Source: Zingiber officinale
Lineage: Eukaryota; Streptophyta; Magnoliopsida; Zingiberales; Zingiberaceae
Direction of reading: 5' to 3'
Assembly (NCBI RefSeq): GCF_018446385.1
Contig: NC_056000.1
Location: forward strand, 33,455,511-33,519,510
Length of the DNA: 64,000 bases
In this document: in pieces, positions 22,979 through 35,356 of the stretch
Position numbering within the stretch: the first letter of the stretch is position 1
How the letters are laid out: each line of letters starts with the position of its first letter
Notes under the pieces: generated by a model
Seen by the model: the letters and a program-made list of their open reading frames with translations, nothing else
Databases searched by the model: none
Told to the model about the DNA's origin: nothing
Translations under genes and position numbers: made by a program

Positions 22979-23350
22979 TGTTCTTATGAAGATCTTGAAT
23001 AAGATGGTTTTGAACTCTTCATTTAAATTCTGGTGTGGAGACTTATATTTAAAGCCTTATCACTATGGCCAACTCTATGGCAATAATTTGGGTAAAAATG
23101 TTTTTCAAATGTTATGGATCCAATTTTTTTTGTTTACAGTGAATATTCCTTTGACCGTTTTGATGTTTTGACGAGTGTATTATAGATCATAGATAAGAGG
23201 AGCTTTGGTGCAATAGTAAGATTGTTATTGTATGACTTGATAGTCATATATTCGAATGGTAGAAATAATCTTTTTACAATACAGGATAAGAGTGCATATA
23301 AAAAATTTAATGTGATCCAATCCTTCCTAATTGGGTCGGTTCTAGTTCAA
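22979..23350 (+). pseudogene. SDR relic A: 3' flank only
   Basis: GAAGATCTTGAATAAGATGG, the CTTCATTTAAATTCTG segment and GGCAATAATTTGGGTAAAAATG correspond to the SDR-1 3' region from 16600. A similar sequence is at 31188-32100. The coding part of this copy is absent, replaced on the left by the copia LTR. Confidence 0.6.
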
Positions 23351-23530
23351 GTCCAAAATCTCGATTACTTTCGACTTTAATTCTTCAATTTTAATAGAAG
23401 AAGGCTTCATGTTGAAACAAGAAGAATATAAGTATCTTTTTGTGATAAACAATATGACTTTTTGCTATCTAGAAATAAAAGGATTATGGAATAATTTTGT
23501 TGATGAATATGGATTTGTTTGTTGTGGCAA

Positions 23531-23705
23531 TTGGTGCAAGATGAGGAATTTATAACAAGCGAGAATCATCGCATATCTCTTAGGAGTTTCGAGGAGCCAG
23601 AGGATGTGGCCGATAGTGTCACCCCCTTTGACTCCCTCATCTTGCTAAGTGAATGGTCAAGTCATCCTTGTCGATAGAGGTCGAATTGTGAACGGAAATC
23701 ACTAA
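23531..23705 (+). pseudogene. SDR relic B: decayed last exon
   Basis: Aligns by eye along all of SDR exon 5 (start LVQDEEF, end IVNGNH and stop) but is 175 instead of 177 bases. The acceptor CAG of the functional genes is CAA here. There are in-frame disruptions around the GGRIVNG block. Intron 4-like sequence precedes it from about 23455. Exons 1-4 were not found upstream. The identical-length copy at 56315-56489 shares the lost acceptor, so decay came before the block duplication. Confidence 0.85.
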
Positions 23706-24859
23706 ATAGCTAAGGAGATCTTTGACTAAGGTGGTGTTTGGAATAAGGGGCGAAGCCATCCTTTGGCTAGGGTTGGCTCCAACCCCACTTATTTTTTAAA
23801 AAAAATAATAGTTTTTGATTTTATTTTTATTAGCCCCACCTATTAATAGTTTTTTATTTTAAAAAAATCATTTCAGCTAAAACCTAGCCCAAGGGTGGCT
23901 CCGCCGCCTCCCCCTTCCAATTTTCAACTAATTGCCACTGAAAGACTATCGAAAAGGGTGTTTGATCCTAACCTAAATCGTATTACATTGATTTGTGGTT
24001 TAAATCAAAATATTTGAGCAAGAAATGGTGAAAAACAAACCCACCCTAGTTCACGCATGTCATATGCGAGTTGTTCTCCTTCAATTCCTATCACTTCCAT
24101 AATGATTTATGAGAGTTAAACTCAAAGGTCAAACCCTAGGAAGATATTGACCAGACCCGATTGTGATCGCCGCCTCCCTTCAAGTTTCCTGCAATAATTT
24201 GGGCAAAACCACCATGTGACCACCTTACTCTGGCTTAAATTAATTTTGCTTCATTTTTTAGGAGTTTTCAACTCTATTCCAAACCCTTGGTTTGACCTTT
24301 TAGGGTGTCGATTGTTAGAAATTTTGCCCGCTCGATTTAGCTGCTATTTTGAGAGTTTTGAAGTTTGATTCCAACTTGTGTTGTTAAATTTCCGACTGCC
24401 TCGAGTGAAAATTTTACCCATTTGATTTAGTTCGATTTTCTACTCATATATCATGCTAGTATTGTTTATTAGTTGGTTTATTATTGTAGGCTCTGAAATT
24501 GTACAACTTTGAGATAAAATTTGATAATTCTAAAATTATTTTGAATATTTATTTGTGATTATTTGAGTTGCGATAATATTTAACAATGATTTTTATGAAT
24601 TTTCAAATTTAGTTTTTTAACCTAAAAAATTTATTGTTGTGAATTTTCAAAAAAATAATCCATTGGTTGTGATATTTGAGAATTATTGATGTTAAAATTA
24701 TTATTGATCTTTATTGTGATTTTTTCTAGTTAGAAATAATCAAAAGTTGAATAATTATTAAATTTGGAAAATAATTCTGCTTTTGGAATTTTTTAGATTA
24801 TTAGATTTTTCTAATCAGTTAATCTATGCATTTATTCACTTAAATATAGGAAACTTAGG

Positions 24860-26640
24860 GAATGAAGTTTTTATCAACTCATTTTTTAAACCAAAAGAGT
24901 AGACATCAACAAGTCAGTAACATTCTCCATCCAATATTGATATATCAAATTTCAATAACCAGCAACCTAGCAAATCTTCTGAAATTGATGTTGATGTCAA
25001 TTCTCTTGAACCTAATCCAACATTACGTACTTCGATATGGAAATATCCTATCAATAAAAGAATGAAATTAGATGATCTTATTTTAAGATGGGTCATATCA
25101 ACCTATTGAGAATGAGTATTCATCGACCAAATTTGAAAATCAAAATTGGTGATTCTAAAGTCATTTGTTTAAGAAATTTACTTGGTTTTCTTACTCTCCT
25201 TCAAAAGATATTCCATTTTTTACTTTCCATGCTTCTTGTTTGAACATAAGCATCCTGACAATCCTACATTTACAATAGATAGATTTAAATATTGGAAGTA
25301 AATTAATGATGGGAATGGATGCACTTTTTTTATACATATAGGATACAATACTTCACCACATAACAATGTTGTGGAATATCTTGATAATTTGATGAATAAA
25401 CCTTGTCATATTGACAAAGTGAATGCACAATCTTCAGAAGAAAATCAAAAGGACAGATTGCAAGCATGTGTATTTAGAGGGCATGATGAATCTACATCTT
25501 CTAATAATCGTAAAAATTTTATCGAGATGATAAAACTTATGAAAAATATGAATGAAAGTATTGGGGATATAGTCTTGGAGAAAGCTCCAAAAAAATGTAA
25601 AGTATACTTCTCAATATATTCAGAAAGATGTTTTGAATATTTTTATCAACCAAGTGAGAACAAGATTCATAAAAATATCAGGGATGCAAAATTCTATATT
25701 TTAGTTGATGAAGCAAGAGATACATCTAACAATGAGCAGATTACTATTGTATTAAGATATTTGGATGTTGATGGCTTTTTATGAGAGTTATTCTTTGTCA
25801 TTGTACATTTGACTAATATAACTACTGCAACACTTGAGAAAAAAATATCTAATGTTCTTGGTCATTATAACTGGTATATCCACAACATGCAGGGACAAGG
25901 ATATTACGGTGCTAAATATGCATGGCTCTTGGAATGAATTACAAGCTCATTTCTTGAAAGATTATTCATGTACATATTATGTATATTGCTTCTCTCATCA
26001 ACTTCAGCTAGCATTACTACAACTGTTGAAAAAGAGGTATTCATTTGGTCATTCTTTTCAAAATTGAATTCCATTTGTAATCTCATTAATTAGCACATCT
26101 TCTAAACATCATGCTGAGTTACATTCTGCTCAAAGAATTGAAGTTGTGCATATGATAGCTACTGGTGAACATACCAGTAGAGGATGTAATCAAATTGAAA
26201 ATTTATTATGGCTTGGAAAGACTCGTTGGAGTTGTAATTTTGACTCAATTTGTAGTATAATTGATATGTTTAGCTATGTAATTACCATGTTAGAAAATAT
26301 GGTGGATGATGGGTCTTCAAACTACATCCATGGTGAAGCTAGTGGTTTGTTGATTGCAATAAAATCTATTGATTTCAAATTCATATTACACTTGATGTAA
26401 AAGATAATGGGAATAGCAAATCTACTTTGTCGAGCATTGCAAGAGAAAAATCTCTAGATACTTTAAATTAATGGACTATATTTCAACTACTAAAACTTTG
26501 CTTCATATTTTGAGAGAAGAAGGATTTGTTCTTCTACTTAGTTATTTGAAAGAAGTTTATGCCAAGAATGATATTGAGATATCTCACATGAAATCTCATT
26601 ATAAATCTATTACAGGTCATTCTTGTTAACAAAATGACCC
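24860..26640 (+). pseudogene. hAT-family transposase relic (TTF-type/DUF4371-like), + strand
   Basis: Frame pieces carry motifs of plant zinc-finger MYM/TTF-type hAT transposases: FRGHDESTSSNNRKNF, ILVDEARDTSNNEQITIV, LRYLDVDG and MQGQGY, then WLGKTRW. Stops and frameshifts separate the pieces (for example after DGF, after WLLE and after HLM). After the inner insertion the protein resumes at 30453 with IDFQVEELNSRF, the start of the C-terminal part. No intact frame exists, so the element cannot move on its own. Confidence 0.8.
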
Positions 26641-27199
26641 AATCGCAATTGACCATCACTATCAATTTGATGTATTTACTATTGTAATTAGGGGTGGAAC
26701 TAGGATATTGGTTTAGTGTAGGCAACAATATAAAATAATAAATAAAGGGAAAAAATAAAATCTTATAATCATAAAAGCATTACAAAATAATTACCTTACA
26801 ATTGTTCTTTTCGAGTTCTCATATTTTAAAACATTTGTGCAATAGCTTTGTTAATCAACGGTTAGAAATATATATCTTTCTCTACATAGATAATAAGACT
26901 ATCATTTATCCAACCATCACTTATTTGATTGCACAACCTATCTTTCACAATTCTCATGGTAGAAAACACTTTCTATCGTCGTAGTCGCAATCGGTAGAAT
27001 TAATGCCAATTCAAAAGCTTATAAATCCAAGGGTACACTATACTTTTCTTTGACATAACTAACTCTCTAAAAGATTACCAACACCCTTCAATCCTTGAAA
27101 TATTTTGTAAGAATGCATATCATACATATAAATTTCAAGTTGATAATCAAGTATAAGGAGATCAAATCTTGAGAAATCTTATGGATAAAATTCAGCTAG

Positions 27200-28570
27200 T
27201 TACATCAATTTTTTCTTATCAGAAGCTAAAAATGAGTATTGTAAACACAAACAAGTTATATAAAGAATCAACTCAGTACCTGTCTCTAAGAAACGATCAT
27301 TAAACTCTTGAAATTGCATATCAATAACACCATAGAATAAATCAACATGATAGAGATGTAAATTTGTTACTTTTGGTGGATTACGATTAAGACGACCACG
27401 TGATGCCCAACGTGTGAGCATATCATTCATTTTAAGAACGTCAATGTAATGTTACTAACAAAAATAGTGAACCTTTTCTAAAAATAAATCTTAACCATCA
27501 TCTCTCATACTTTGGAGTCTGTGTTTGCATACTTGTTCCAAATCCATTGCATTCACAATATCCTAATTTTTCTTTTGCAATGTCATTGACAATTCACTCG
27601 AAATCCCTAAGAAATGTTCCCTCAAGTGTAGATTGAATACAAAATCAAATGAAAGTATAGACTCCAATAATTAAATGCCTCAATTTTTTGATCAGGATAA
27701 CTAAAATCATTTTAGGCACATCACTGATAGTAGAGAACATAGAAATCAAGCAACATGTATCCCCAACACGTTGAAGGTTGGCTTCTTGATTAAGTCCCCA
27801 ACCACTTGAAATTTCTCCCCTTTCTAATATCTTAACAATAAACTTTGAATTTTTTTTTAAGAAGATCAGAATGTTTGCAAGATGATCCAATAACATTTAC
27901 CACATCACCAATCCTAAAGAAATTAGAATTAGAAAGATTTTTCTTGGCCATAGCTATAATTAAGAGCTAGTTGAAATTGGTGAATGGAATAATGTATGTA
28001 AAATGCACATGGATTCTCCTTTAATATTAGTGATTTTAGATCATTAAATTTATCTTGTATATTACTGGCTCCATCAAAATTACATTCTCTCAATTCATAC
28101 ATGCTCAAATTATATTTAGAGAATATCTTATCAATAATAACTTTAAGTGAGAGTATTATAGTAATAGTAACATGTTAAATTTCAATAAAATACTCATTTA
28201 CATGCCCACAACTATCCACATAACGTAAAACAACTGATATTTGCTCCTTTGTTAACACATCACAAGATTCATTAACTAAAATAAAGAATAATGAATCACC
28301 AATATCTCTAATAATAATATTAATCGTTTCAGTTGTACAAGCACTCACTATATCCTTCAATATTCAGTGATGTTAACTTGTAATTTTTAAGAGCATTTTT
28401 TAATATCGCATCATTAATCTCTTTATTATGAGCACCTAAAGACTTCAATTGAATAAGAAATTTACCTGGATTAAGAGAACCTTTAGTTTCATTATAACCT
28501 CGAAATGAATTCCCTTGTAGCAATAAAACTCTAATACAATCAATCGAAGCATTGAGATGGATATAATAAT
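27200..28570 (-). pseudogene. hAT-family transposase relic, - strand, in the inner element
   Basis: Minus-strand pieces in the correct order from high to low coordinates: FRGYNETKGSLNPGKF (about 28500), ILVNESCDVLTKEQISVV (about 28260), LERGEISSGWGLNQEA with GD near the expected RPGDTRW (about 27790), and a C-terminal dimerisation-like piece with MQFQEFNDRFLE (about 27300). The pieces are separated by stops and frameshifts. The family is the same as the outer transposase, but the two are clearly diverged. Confidence 0.8.
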
Positions 28571-29224
28571 CATTCTACAATTACTTTAATTGTTTATGCA
28601 AAATTAATTGAATGTACTTATCTTGATTCATCGAAGCTTCACAATTCATTCGAGTTTTATGATATTCACTATCATGCTAGCCAACATGAATATTTAACCT
28701 ATCTTTACCCTTCCAATTTGTGAATCATTCACTAACGAAAGTCTCTCTTCCTGCTTGTTTTCCCTTAGTTGTCTTAAAGAGATAACAATACAAACACTAT
28801 GCAATATCTTTTTCTATAGTGTATTTTAACCAATCACAAAATTTCTTAAACCATGAAGGATTAAACTGTCTAAATTGGTTTATTCCAATGTTTATTTTGG
28901 GATTTCATAACCTCAAGATTGACATGGACCTTTTTGTAAATATATCTTTTGAATTTGATCCCTAATGTTAGCATTATAAGCATAAATTAGAGTCCTTAGT
29001 CCGGGATCTATTGGTAGTTATGAAAATTAAAATTAAATTCTTCAACTCTAACCTCTTCAATGTTTTGGCCTTTGGTTCTAGATTTTTTTTAAAAAAAAAA
29101 AATCTATGTACGGTAGATAAAGTGATTTCAAATAAAAATAAAATAAAAATCCAAACTTAAACTTTTAAAATCTTAAAGAAATAGTATCTATGGCCTAAAT
29201 GAATTAGCAATCTAAACATAAATT

Positions 29225-29629
29225 ATTTACTACCCCTCTACCCAAAAGGCCTCATGCCATTTCCCATGTAAGTATGATCCTTCGACCCACCAGGTCCTCT
29301 ACCTTCAGTCCACCTGACCTATTAGGACTTCCTTTATCTGGTGTGGTCATCTTAATTTGAAGATAGGAGCCTCCACTTTCTTGCACAGTTGGTAGTTAAA
29401 CCTTCTAGCAGTTCGAGCTCTGACACCACTTGTTGGATCTTAATAAATTTAGATATCTCCACATTTGCATGATATTATTCACTTTGGGTCTAAATCCTCA
29501 TGACTTTACTTTTGGGCTATACCCAAAAGGCCTCATGCCAATGGGGATATCTTTTCTCTTTATAAACTCATGATCCTTCTCATGTGTTTTACAATATGGG
29601 ATTATGTTTGTAACCTTGCAAACCCAACA
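29225..29629 (-). mobile_element. TRIM-like small LTR element fragment
   Basis: 29431-29629 is a 199-bp LTR starting TGTTGG and ending CCAACA. Directly left of it GAGCTCTGACACCAC (29416-29430) is the complement of a tRNA-Met type primer site. A partial second LTR (ACCCAAAAGGCCTCATGCCA) appears at about 29242, leaving an internal region of under 200 bp. The size and absence of coding fit terminal-repeat retrotransposons in miniature. The minus-strand frame at 29498-29698 is inside the LTR and not a gene. Confidence 0.65.
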
Positions 29630-30084
29630 GTATGTATTGGGAAGCTTGGTTACATATCTACCCCCACCTCCATTTACAAGGGGCGTAAAAGAGAACAATT
29701 GGACTAAGGAGAGTTCTGAAACTAGTATAGCTATGAATAAAATTTGATCTTGATGCCATATAAAGTGAAAATCATTAGAGTATAGCTAAATGCTAAATTG
29801 CTAATAACACTGAGTGAAGATGAACCAATGAATAAGAGGATAACATTGAGTCACTGTCTTGCAGGGAAACAATAGCTTAGTGAGCAGCGATCGACTGTCT
29901 TGTGGGTTAGCAATAACTTCATGAGTGTGACATCTTTGCCTGGTGAGGCATCACTGATTGGTTAAACAACGTCGCTGTTTATCAAGGCAACGACCACTTG
30001 AGAGGCTTTGATTGACCTTTTTTTTTTTTGCAAAACAAAAATTAATAAAGGGTTTAGGGTTACCTTTGATTGAGCTTTTTTGTT

Positions 30085-30330
30085 TGTTGTGGAGTGCGGA
30101 GGGCGTAGCTTGCTGAGGAGAGAGAAGGAGATGAGGGTGTATATATCTTGCTGCAGACTTACGAAGAGAGAAGGAGACGAGGGTTATGCTACTATGGAGA
30201 GGAGAAGGAAGTGCCACTGCGGAGAGGAGAAGGAAGGAGACAAGGACATAGCTTGTTGTGGACTTATGGAGAGGGAAGGAGATGAGGCGTAGTCGCTACG
30301 GAGAGGAGAAGGAACCGACACTGCTGAGAG
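30085..30330. repeat. Purine-rich minisatellite near the right end of the inner hAT
   Basis: Units of GGAGAGGAGAAGGAA and GAGAGAAGGAGATGAGG repeat with variants. Frames open in it on both strands are low-complexity artefacts. Confidence 0.6.
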
Positions 30331-30444
30331 AAGGATGGAATAAACTTTTAGGACAAAAAAGATCAAATGTACAATAATTATCTTTTTTATCTAGGCCCAG
30401 TATAGGCAACTTCCCACATTGGACCTAGGTAAGCTCCGCCCCTA

Positions 30445-31179
30445 GTTGCAATAGATTTTCAAGTTGAAGAGCTTAATAGTAGATTCAAGAATGAGGCAGT
30501 CAAACTTTTTAAGCTTAGTTGTGCTTGGAAATTTAAAGTAACTTAGAAAATTTTAAGTTTAATGTTGATCATCTATAGACTTACTGAGAAATTCTATTCT
30601 CTTGATTTCAATGGATAAGATTTGTATCACTTGAGAATGCAATTGGATCAATATAAGCTTTATGTTGCTGGCCATGAAAGATTTGTACCACTATTTTTAA
30701 ATTATGTTGAAGATTAGTTGAAATAAAGAAGTCAGGAACCTATAATTTGATTGATATTATAACTATATCGTTACTTATATATTGAATATAATTTTTTTTT
30801 TTAATTGGTAGGCTGATTCACCTTGTTTTAACCCTTCCCATTTCTACAACAATAACAGAATGAGCATTTTTAACCATAAAACTTGTTAAGAGTTTTTAAT
30901 AGATTTTTTGGTCATCTACATTGAACGGGAGTTAATTACAAAAATTGATAACAATATAATAATTAATAAGTTTTATTCTAAGAAGAATTTAATAGCACAA
31001 CTTCAATAGTATTTTTGCTCCATGTTTCTAAATGTAGTGTATTAAATACTTTTGTTCCATATTTTCATAAAATTACTATTCAGATCCTTGTACTTTATTT
31101 ATACTTTTAAATTAATTAATTATATCAATTATAGTCGGAGGTCAGCTTTAGGTAGTTTTGAATCCTAGCTATGCTCCTA
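30445..31179 (+). pseudogene. C-terminal remainder of the outer hAT transposase and right end
   Basis: Begins with the target copy and IDFQVEELNSRFKNEAVKLF, in continuity with the frame cut at 26688. It decays after about 30550. The rest is AT-rich DNA running to the terminus at 31179. Confidence 0.65.
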
Positions 31180-31187
31180 TTTGGAAT

Positions 31188-32326
31188 CATCTCGAATAAG
31201 ATGACGTTAAACTCTTCATTTAATTTCTTTGTGTGGAGAATAATATTCAAAGCCTTGTCATTGTGACTTCTTTGGTAAGGGTGTAATCGAGCCGACTCGA
31301 GCCGAGCTCTTGAATGTTTGAATTTGGTTCGTTTATAATAAAGCCGAGTTCGAACTTTATTTAACGAATATATTCATGACTCACGATCTTATTCAATCTT
31401 TTATCGAGCCTAAAGGAGCTTACTAAATATAAATTATAAATTTAAATATTCATTAAAAATTAAATTATATATTTAGAGAAAATTATAATATTCTTATCAA
31501 AATTTATAATTTTATTTTAATAAATAAATTTAATATATTTGTCTAATAATTTTATTTTAATAAATAAATTTAATATATTTGTTTATATTTTTCATAAGTA
31601 AAGTGTAAAATCTATAAATTCAATATCAAAACTATTATTTTTTATTTAAAAATTGATTCATGCGCTTACTAACGAATATGTTTACGAGCTAATAAGCTAA
31701 GGATTATGAAGCTTGAATTTGGTTTGTTTATCTTAACAAACCTCATTAAACGAACTCAAACGAGCTTTTATTGAATTGAGTTTCAAATAGTTCATGAGCG
31801 ACTTGGTTCATTTACACCCTTATTCGTTGGCAATAATTGTGGGTAAAAATTGGTGTTTAAAATGTTTTAGAGTTTTTTTTATAGTTTTTGTTGAATTATC
31901 CTAGACTTGTTGAATTTTTGTCAAGTGTCTCATAGATTGCAGATAAGAGGAATCTTAGCAGTTAGCATAACAATAAATTTCAGTCACCAAAATAATCCAT
32001 TGCAATACCAGATAAGATTATAAAAAAATTCAATGTGATCTCATACTTCTTCTAGATTTTGCATTGATAGAAGATTTGTGCATAGGATACTGTAGATATA
32101 TACTTAAGATCCATATCAATCGTGCATCAAGAGATTATAAGTAAAATCATAAAAAAAAAAAAAAAGTTTATTCTTGTGATAATCAACTATATTGGAGCAA
32201 GTTATTGTACATGTAATTGTCATCTATATGAATCGTACATCAAGAAATTATAATGTGTCGGTTAGAAATTGCTTTCTATATCATAATAAATTTGTCATCC
32301 TCTAATCAATTAAGCACCCATGTAAA
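31188..32326 (+). pseudogene. SDR relic B, 3' flank resumed after the hAT insertion
   Basis: CATCTCGAATAAGATGACG, the CTTCATTTAATTTCTT segment, GGCAATAATTGTGGGTAAAAATTG and ATTGCAGATAAGAGG parallel the SDR-1 3' region and relic A. A MITE interrupts it at 31276-31822. Confidence 0.6.
31276..31822. mobile_element. hAT-type MITE, 547 bp
   Basis: Ends TAAGGGTGTAA and TTACACCCTTA are inverted copies. Flanking 8-mers TTCTTTGG (31268-31275) and TTCGTTGG (31823-31830) match at seven of eight bases. Subterminal GAGCCGA words match the MITE at 41858-42377, which is the same family. Confidence 0.85.
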
Positions 32327-32353
32327 TAATAATCACTTAAACAAAGATGATAC

Positions 32354-33271
32354 TATTGGTCCCTTGTGGGCGGCTAGAGGGAGGTGAATTGCCTTGCACA
32401 ATAAAATAAGAAATACCTTTCTCGATCTTATAATTTGATTAAAATAAACACTTGTACAAAAGAATTAAGAAACTAATTAACAAAAAGAAAGAGACACAGA
32501 GATTTACTTGGTTTGTAATTAAAGGGTTGTTAATCCAAAACGTTGAAAGCTCACTATCAAATCTTATTTTAGCGTAAAAGCCTCTTACAGCAGTTAAAAC
32601 ACTAGATTACAAAGCTAAATAGAAAGGAGATAGTTTACAAGTGTTGTGTCTAGCTACTGAAATCAAGGTTATATTTATAGCTCTGATTCAGGCACATAGA
32701 AGGGTTCCGAGTGTCTGGGCATGGATAAAACTTTATCCATGTCGCAATGGATCGCAACAACTGACATTTTGATAACATTTCTGGTTTAGGCGCCTAGACC
32801 ATGTCCGAGCACCCGAACCGAGCTAAACAAGCTCCACCATGACACGAGCTCGAGGTGCCCTGGCTAGCCCTGGGGGTCAAGTTGCTCGAACCAAAGTCAA
32901 CAAATTTGTTGACTTTTTTGTCCGGGCTCTCGCTTTAGCTCCGCTTGCTTGGGTGATTTCGACCATCTAGAACAGGACTCACCCGAACTCATTTTCTGGT
33001 CTTCTCGAGCAACCTTCCACTTTGTCTTCTCGTCCCTCAAAAACATCGTGCGCCTCCTTCTAGTCCACTAGCGTACTTTTCCATAGAGCCTCGTCCATCA
33101 GACACACCGAGCCCGTCTACTCTCTCCGGTGTTATCCTTCTCGCTAGCCGCGTCTTTTGCTCGACTTCCTGTGCTCCTAAGTTTCTGCACACTTAGGCGT
33201 AAAGCATCAAACCATAACATAACATAACTTGACTTGGTTGATCACATCAAAATTACCATGAGATACTTATA
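32354..33271 (-). mobile_element. Solo LTR, about 918 bp, TSD GATAC
   Basis: Minus-strand LTR of the same superfamily as 832-1667 and 47812-48672. The 5-bp repeat GATAC is at 32349-32353 and 33272-33276. Both termini read TA...TA instead of TG...CA, consistent with deamination decay. The copy in the other arm (62401-63324) has the same ends. Confidence 0.82.
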
Positions 33272-34109
33272 GATACAATTGAAGTAATCAATTCCCATGG
33301 ATAGCCACGTGATTAAATACTAGTATAGTACAAATCTTACTATTTTATTAAAAATCTACATCCTTTACTAATTAATTTGGTAAAGCCCAAAATAAAATTA
33401 CATTAATATCCTTTTTCTTTTTACACCGAAAATAATTTCGAGGTTTATTAGTAATTTCTACAAACACATCAATCAGAGATTTAGAGTTCAAGATTCAGCT
33501 GCGGTATATTATTGAGAATTTTTCTCATTAATCAATCAGTGATCTAGAGTTTTAGACTCAACTATGATGTATTAGTGTATTATCGAGAATTTTTCTCATT
33601 AATCAATCAGGGATCTAGAGTTCGAGACTCAGCTACGATGTATTATTGAGAATTTTTCTCATTAATCAAATAAAAACTAGAGTTCTCTTTAGTCTCATAT
33701 CTTACAATTGACAATATTGTGAACAGAGAAATATCTATAAATACCTTGGATCGGTGATATTAAAAAGCATATTTTTCTTTGCTTTTTGATTAAGATCAAG
33801 TATAATATTAAATTAATTTTTATAAAAGGGAGCATCTCAATTTTTTGCAAGTATCCTAGAGGTATATAAAATTATAAGTCACTTATATTTATTAATTTTT
33901 TTATATAATTTTACTATTTTAGTAAGAATGTGGAGATCTCAATTAATTTAGGGAAATCCAAAATTAAATTATATTAATATTCTTTTTTTCATAACCTATG
34001 CACACGAAGGGATTTAATGATCTCCACTTATTTAACATGTAAAGACTATTAAATCTCTCCAATTAATACAATGGACCAGAGCTTGGTGCAACATAGTCCA
34101 GGATGCATT
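33272..34109. other. AT-rich DNA with direct repeats, no gene seen
   Basis: 33470-33670 holds three near copies of a roughly 70-80 bp unit with AATCAATCAGGGATCTAGAGTT, TTATTGAGAATTTTTCTCATTA. A repeat around a CACGTG core (33272-33345) has a partner at 34678-34745. Confidence 0.55.
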
Positions 34110-34370
34110 TGGTGTTAAGTTATTTCATATCAAGGTTGTTCAAATTATCAGATTTAGCCAACATATTACTTATTGTGTGGCCTAACACCAGTTAGACAAG
34201 GCTGAGCTGGTTTAGTGAGTTCGGGCTGTGCGTGACCTGAGTGTCTCCACATTTGATCCGTAAATGAACCAAATGGAGGTATGGTCTAATCTAGCTTTCC
34301 TACCTTATAGATTAAATTATTTTTAAATTTTTTTCATATATTAAATTCATTATAAAGTCACAACGGAGTG
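34110..34370 (+). repeat. Copy of the HESO1-like 3' flank
   Basis: GCATTTGGTGTTAAGTTA, the TTTAGCCAACATATTA segment, GAGTGTCTCCACAT and AATGAACCAAATGGAG match 3365-3680 in order. No exon sequence accompanies it. Confidence 0.65.
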
Positions 34371-35140
34371 GAGCCGTAAACGAACTGAACACTTATAAAT
34401 AACTTTAATACCCAACTTGCTAATTTATATTTATTTAATATACATAACATCAATTAAATCAATAAATTTGATCAATTCGTTGAAAAAATTTGAATACAAG
34501 GAAGTCAAACTTACATAAATTCAAACTCATTACATAACTAATTGATTGTCAAATTAATTAATTAGATGGTGCGAGGAAATTTTTTTTCTCAAAATATATA
34601 ATCATCGAGAATCAATTTTTTATTTCATTTTAATATACCATCCTTTGACAAATTAGGCATTTCGTGGGACAATAGCCACGTGATACAATTGATGGAATCT
34701 TTTCGATCGATAGCCACGTGATTCATAATAAATACTACAAATTATGAATAAAAAATATAATCCATTTGGAAAAGTCTTTTGGTATATAGCTGGCTTCTTT
34801 GATTTCTAATGACGTGTCCAAATTTGATACGAAACAGTCGAACGGCCTACCCTAATAAATGTCACCCACATTTATTAATTATTCGTTCAGTATACTTCTT
34901 ATAAAAAGTTAAATAAATTTCTTAGAGTAGAGTAGGTATAACAATTAAAAATATTTTAATAATTTAAATTTAATTGAATCTGTTTTCTTTAATATTTTAT
35001 AATAATTTTATTAAAATAGTGTTTTTATTTTCTCTCTCTATATTTTTGTAATAAATAAATAAATATAGAAAAAATCACTATGTAAAATCAAAGAAGAAAA
35101 AAACAAAGATAATTCCCTAATTTAATTTATAATTAATTGG

Positions 35141-35141
<1 letters not shown>
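34371..35141. other. AT-rich DNA, no gene seen
   Basis: The left part (to 34962) belongs to the inverted arm. CACGTG (G-box) occurs at 34677 and 34715. The remainder is low complexity with no frame. Confidence 0.5.

Positions 35142-35197
<56 letters not shown>
35142..35197. repeat. (TA)n microsatellite
   Basis: Uninterrupted TA dinucleotide run of about 56 bp. Confidence 0.95.
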
Positions 35198-35200
<3 letters not shown>

Positions 35201-35356
35201 AATGGTTCCTTACTTTATTATAATAAAATTGGCACTCCACTCCGTCAAAGTCATAACCTTAATCTGCGCCTCAGACCAATTCGTCCACCTCATCAGTAGT
35301 ATAAAAAAACGTGTTGTTATAAGAATTATGATCGTAATAATCACTCTTACAATTAA

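Larger units (their letters stand above)
26689..30444 (-). mobile_element. Inner hAT element, 3756 bp, nested in the outer one
   Basis: Ends TAGGGGTGGAACT (left) and AGCTCCGCCCCTA (right) are inverted copies. Flanking 8-mers ATTGTAAT (26681-26688) and GTTGCAAT (30445-30452) match at six of eight bases. Its insertion cuts the outer transposase between FTIVI and IDFQVEEL. Its left 90 bp also occur in the second block at about 59480-59595, so it was in place before the duplication. Confidence 0.85.
23745..31179 (+). mobile_element. Outer hAT element, 7.4 kb including a nested hAT element
   Basis: Ends AAGGGGCGAAGC (23745) and GCTATGCTCCTA (31179) are imperfect inverted copies. The flanking 8-mer TTTGGAAT is identical on both sides (23737-23744 and 31180-31187). 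The insertion split the 3' flank of SDR relic B, which resumes at 31188. Removing the inner element (26689-30444) and its target copy leaves about 3.7 kb. An inverted copy of the left terminus lies inside at about 23873-23905. Confidence 0.85.
32327..34962. repeat. Left arm of a large inverted duplication
   Basis: The reverse complement of this segment is found at 59596-63349, including the solo LTR, the HESO1-flank copy and the CACGTG-bearing repeats. The right arm holds about 1.05 kb that is absent here (about 60030-61120). No intact gene lies in this arm. Confidence 0.85.

Noticed and set aside
29498-29698. Minus-strand frame with CWVCKV and CKTHEKDH, zinc-finger-like
   Set aside because: It lies within the TRIM-like LTR and its edge; the Cys/His spacing is accidental.
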